A DNA stretch of 58,402 bases from IMG/VR virus record IMGVR_UViG_3300030118_002679, positions 1 to 58,402 of that record; one strand, given 5' to 3'. Under the pieces are notes generated by a model. That model saw only the letters and a list, made by a program, of their open reading frames with translations, was not told the origin of the DNA and ran no database searches. The position numbers and the translations under genes were made by a program. Below, piece by piece: positions 56,647 through 58,402 of the stretch. Source of the DNA: a virus. Each line of letters starts with the position of its first letter. Within the stretch, counting starts at the first letter, position 1.

Positions 56647-58402
56647 TAGAAGAAGAAAACACAGAACAAGAAAACGAAGAGATCGTTGACGAAGTAGATA
56701 CACGAGCTGGTGAAGTAGATGTACAAATAACAGAACCTACTGAAGTAGAAGAGTTAGTAGAAGATATTATAGAAACACAAAAAGATTTTTTATCTAATCT
56801 GGCTGAAGATATGGATGAAAGAATTTTGTCTCGTATTAGTGGTGACTTACTAGAAGATTATAAAAGAGATAAAGAATCAAGAGGTGATTGGGAAAAGTCA
56901 TATACTTCTGGTTTAGATTTATTAGGTTTTAAATATGATAATGAAAGCAGACCTTTTCAAGGAGCAAGTTCTGTGACACATCCTTTACTAGCAGAATCTG
57001 TAACACAGTTTCAAGCTCAAGCTTATAAAGAATTATTACCTAGTGATGGACCAGTTCGTACTTTAGTTATTGGAGATGCGACTAGAGAAAAAGAAGAACA
57101 AGCACAAAGAGTAAAAGAGTTTATGAATTATATGTTGATGGAACAAATGGAAGAGTATACTCCAGAGTTTGATCAATTATTATTTTATTTACCATTAGCA
57201 GGATCTGCTTTTAAAAAAATATATTACGATGAAACTATGCAAAGAGCTATATCAAAGTTTGTTCCAGCAGAAGATTTAATCGTTCCTTATTATGCAACTG
57301 ATTTGAAAGATTGTGAACGTATCACGCATCTTGTTAAAATGAATGAAAACGACATTTTAAAAAAACAAAGAAGTGGTTTTTATAGAGATGTAGAAATCTT
57401 ACCTTCACGCACCGATGATGATGAAGTGCAAGACAAATATGATTCTATTGAAGGGGTAACTCCTTCTGGAGAAAAAGATTATCAGTTTAATGTTTTAGAA
57501 ATGCACGTAGATTTAGATCTTGAAGAGTATCAAATAGAAAATGCAGACAAAAATGTTAAAGTTCCTTACATCGTAACGATTGATGAAGGCTCACAAGAAG
57601 TGTTATCTATCTATCGTAACTATGATATGAACGATCCGTTGTTCCAAAGAAAAGAATATTTTGTACATTACAAATTTTTGCCAGGTTTGGGATTTTATGG
57701 GTTTGGATTGATACACATGATAGGTGGTTTATCTAAAACTGCTACTGCTGCACTAAGACAATTATTAGATGCTGGCACTTTATCAAACTTACCAGCTGGT
57801 TTTAAGTCACGAGGTATGCGAATTAGGGATGACGATCAGCCTTTTCAACCTGGCGAGTTTAGAGATGTAGATGCACCTGGCGGTAATATCAAGGATCAGT
57901 TTCAAATTTTACCATTTAAAGAGCCAAGTCAAACATTATTTTCACTTTTAGGCTTTGTTGTACAAGCTGGACAGAGATTTGCAGCCATAACAGACAACGC
58001 AATTGGCAATGATGCACAAAATAGAGCTGTTGGAACGACTATTGCACTCTTAGAACGAGGCTCACGAGTCATGTCAGCCATACATAAGCGTTGTTATTAT
58101 GCTATGAGGCAAGAATTTAGGTTATTATCGGATGTTTTTGGCACATATTTACCACCAATTTATCCTTATGCTGTGTATGGTGGTAATAGACTCATAAAAT
58201 TAGCAGATTTTTCACCAGAAGTAGATGTAATTCCTGTTGCAGACCCCAATATTTTCTCAATGGCACAAAGAGTGACGTTAGCACAGACACAATTACAGAT
58301 TGCACAGTCAAATCCACAATTACATAACATTCGTGAAGCATATCGTAGAGTTTATGAAGCGTTAGGCACGAAACAAATAGATACATTGCTGAAACCAGAG
58401 AG
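56643..58402 (+). CDS. portal protein, N-terminal part (continues at base 3)
   Basis: The gene starts at ATG 56643 (ATGA overlap) and is cut by the right edge; it continues at 3-725 for 783 aa in total. The first 40 residues are acidic. The body shows the P22-type portal pattern: FQGASSVTHPLLAESVTQFQ, FKKIYYDETMQRAISKFVPAEDL, GFYGFGLIHMIGGLSKTATAALRQLLDAG and NAIGNDAQNRAVGTTIALLERGSRVMSAIHKR (each given by partial sequence). The order of genes TerL, then portal, is normal. It forms the dodecameric DNA gate. Confidence 0.88.
   Translation, partial: MIEEENTEQENEEIVDEVDTRAGEVDVQITEPTEVEELVEDIIETQKDFLSNLAEDMDERILSRISGDLLEDYKRDKESRGDWEKSYTSGLDLLGFKYDNESRPFQGASSVTHPLLAESVTQFQAQAYKELLPSDGPVRTLVIGDATREKEEQAQRVKEFMNYMLMEQMEEYTPEFDQLLFYLPLAGSAFKKIYYDETMQRAISKFVPAEDLIVPYYATDLKDCERITHLVKMNENDILKKQRSGFYRDVEILPSRTDDDEVQDKYDSIEGVTPSGEKDYQFNVLEMHVDLDLEEYQIENADKNVKVPYIVTIDEGSQEVLSIYRNYDMNDPLFQRKEYFVHYKFLPGLGFYGFGLIHMIGGLSKTATAALRQLLDAGTLSNLPAGFKSRGMRIRDDDQPFQPGEFRDVDAPGGNIKDQFQILPFKEPSQTLFSLLGFVVQAGQRFAAITDNAIGNDAQNRAVGTTIALLERGSRVMSAIHKRCYYAMRQEFRLLSDVFGTYLPPIYPYAVYGGNRLIKLADFSPEVDVIPVADPNIFSMAQRVTLAQTQLQIAQSNPQLHNIREAYRRVYEALGTKQIDTLLKPE
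58270..58402. repeat. terminal direct repeat, right copy
   Basis: Right copy of the 133-base overlap with bases 1-133. Base 58325 is T where base 56 is C. Removing one copy gives a unit length of 58,269 bp. Confidence 0.93.

Noticed and set aside
1-58402. integrase, lysogeny genes, tRNAs, CRISPR arrays, diversity-generating retroelement
   Set aside because: No reverse transcriptase, tyrosine or serine recombinase signature, spaced repeat array or cloverleaf was seen on reading; small divergent versions cannot be excluded by eye.

Overview
The window is the genome of a tailed phage, AT-rich throughout, with P22-like podovirus structural genes. The first 133 bases recur as the last 133 with one synonymous difference, and the portal gene runs off the right end and continues in frame from base 3. 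The sequence is therefore a closed unit of 58,269 bp cut at an arbitrary point, as expected for a circularly permuted, headful-packaged genome assembled from an environmental population. Many small basic or structural proteins are of types I associate with uncultured marine phages. Low GC and short overlapping genes fit a marine alphaproteobacterial (SAR11-like) host, but the host is inference. I see no integrase, tRNA, CRISPR or RNA polymerase gene.

Layout. Bases 53.5-58.4 kb and 0.003-17.9 kb form the rightward late region: EF-hand membrane protein, TerL, AT-hook peptide, portal (across the ends), methyltransferase-like protein, 3-TM holin, GroES-like co-chaperonin, scaffold, capsid protein (strong terminator after it), decoration-like proteins, M15 peptidase, a set of very basic small proteins, head-tail adaptors, a cupredoxin-containing WG-repeat protein, fibre and glycine-rich adhesin, and the P22 gp10-like tail hub. 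At 17.9-23.1 kb lies an accessory block: two 2OG-Fe(II) oxygenase-like proteins, a compact SET-domain protein and two glycosyltransferases. At 23.1-37.7 kb are the candidate ejected proteins, including two very large polyvalent proteins (1259 and 839 aa) that carry conflict-type modules and an ADP-ribosyltransferase-like signature.

A short leftward early operon (37.8-38.6 kb) and a leftward SNF2-helicase operon (38.7-41.3 kb) follow. The rightward replication module (41.5-48.8 kb) encodes a conserved phage protein, an SSB-like protein, an AEP-type primase with a PriL-like four-Cys region, a UvrD-like SF1 helicase, small proteins including DUF3310, and family A DNA polymerase with Leu at the E. 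coli 762-equivalent position. From 48.8 to 53.3 kb are a ribbon-helix-helix protein, leftward TerS and GNAT genes, a control region with repeated TTTTCCCAAA boxes, an unknown early-type gene, a highly structured RNA in front of a radical SAM gene, and a VRR-NUC-like nuclease.

Regulation. Several sigma70-like promoters have 16-bp spacers. Two carry an identical palindrome (CACATCTAGATGTG) between -35 and -10, and two others retain partial matches, suggesting a small phage regulon for which the RHH protein is a candidate regulator. Several other promoters place the expected transcription start on the ATG, predicting leaderless mRNAs. The most unusual content is the polyvalent-protein pair, the structured RNA at 51.4-51.5 kb, and the palindromic promoter set.
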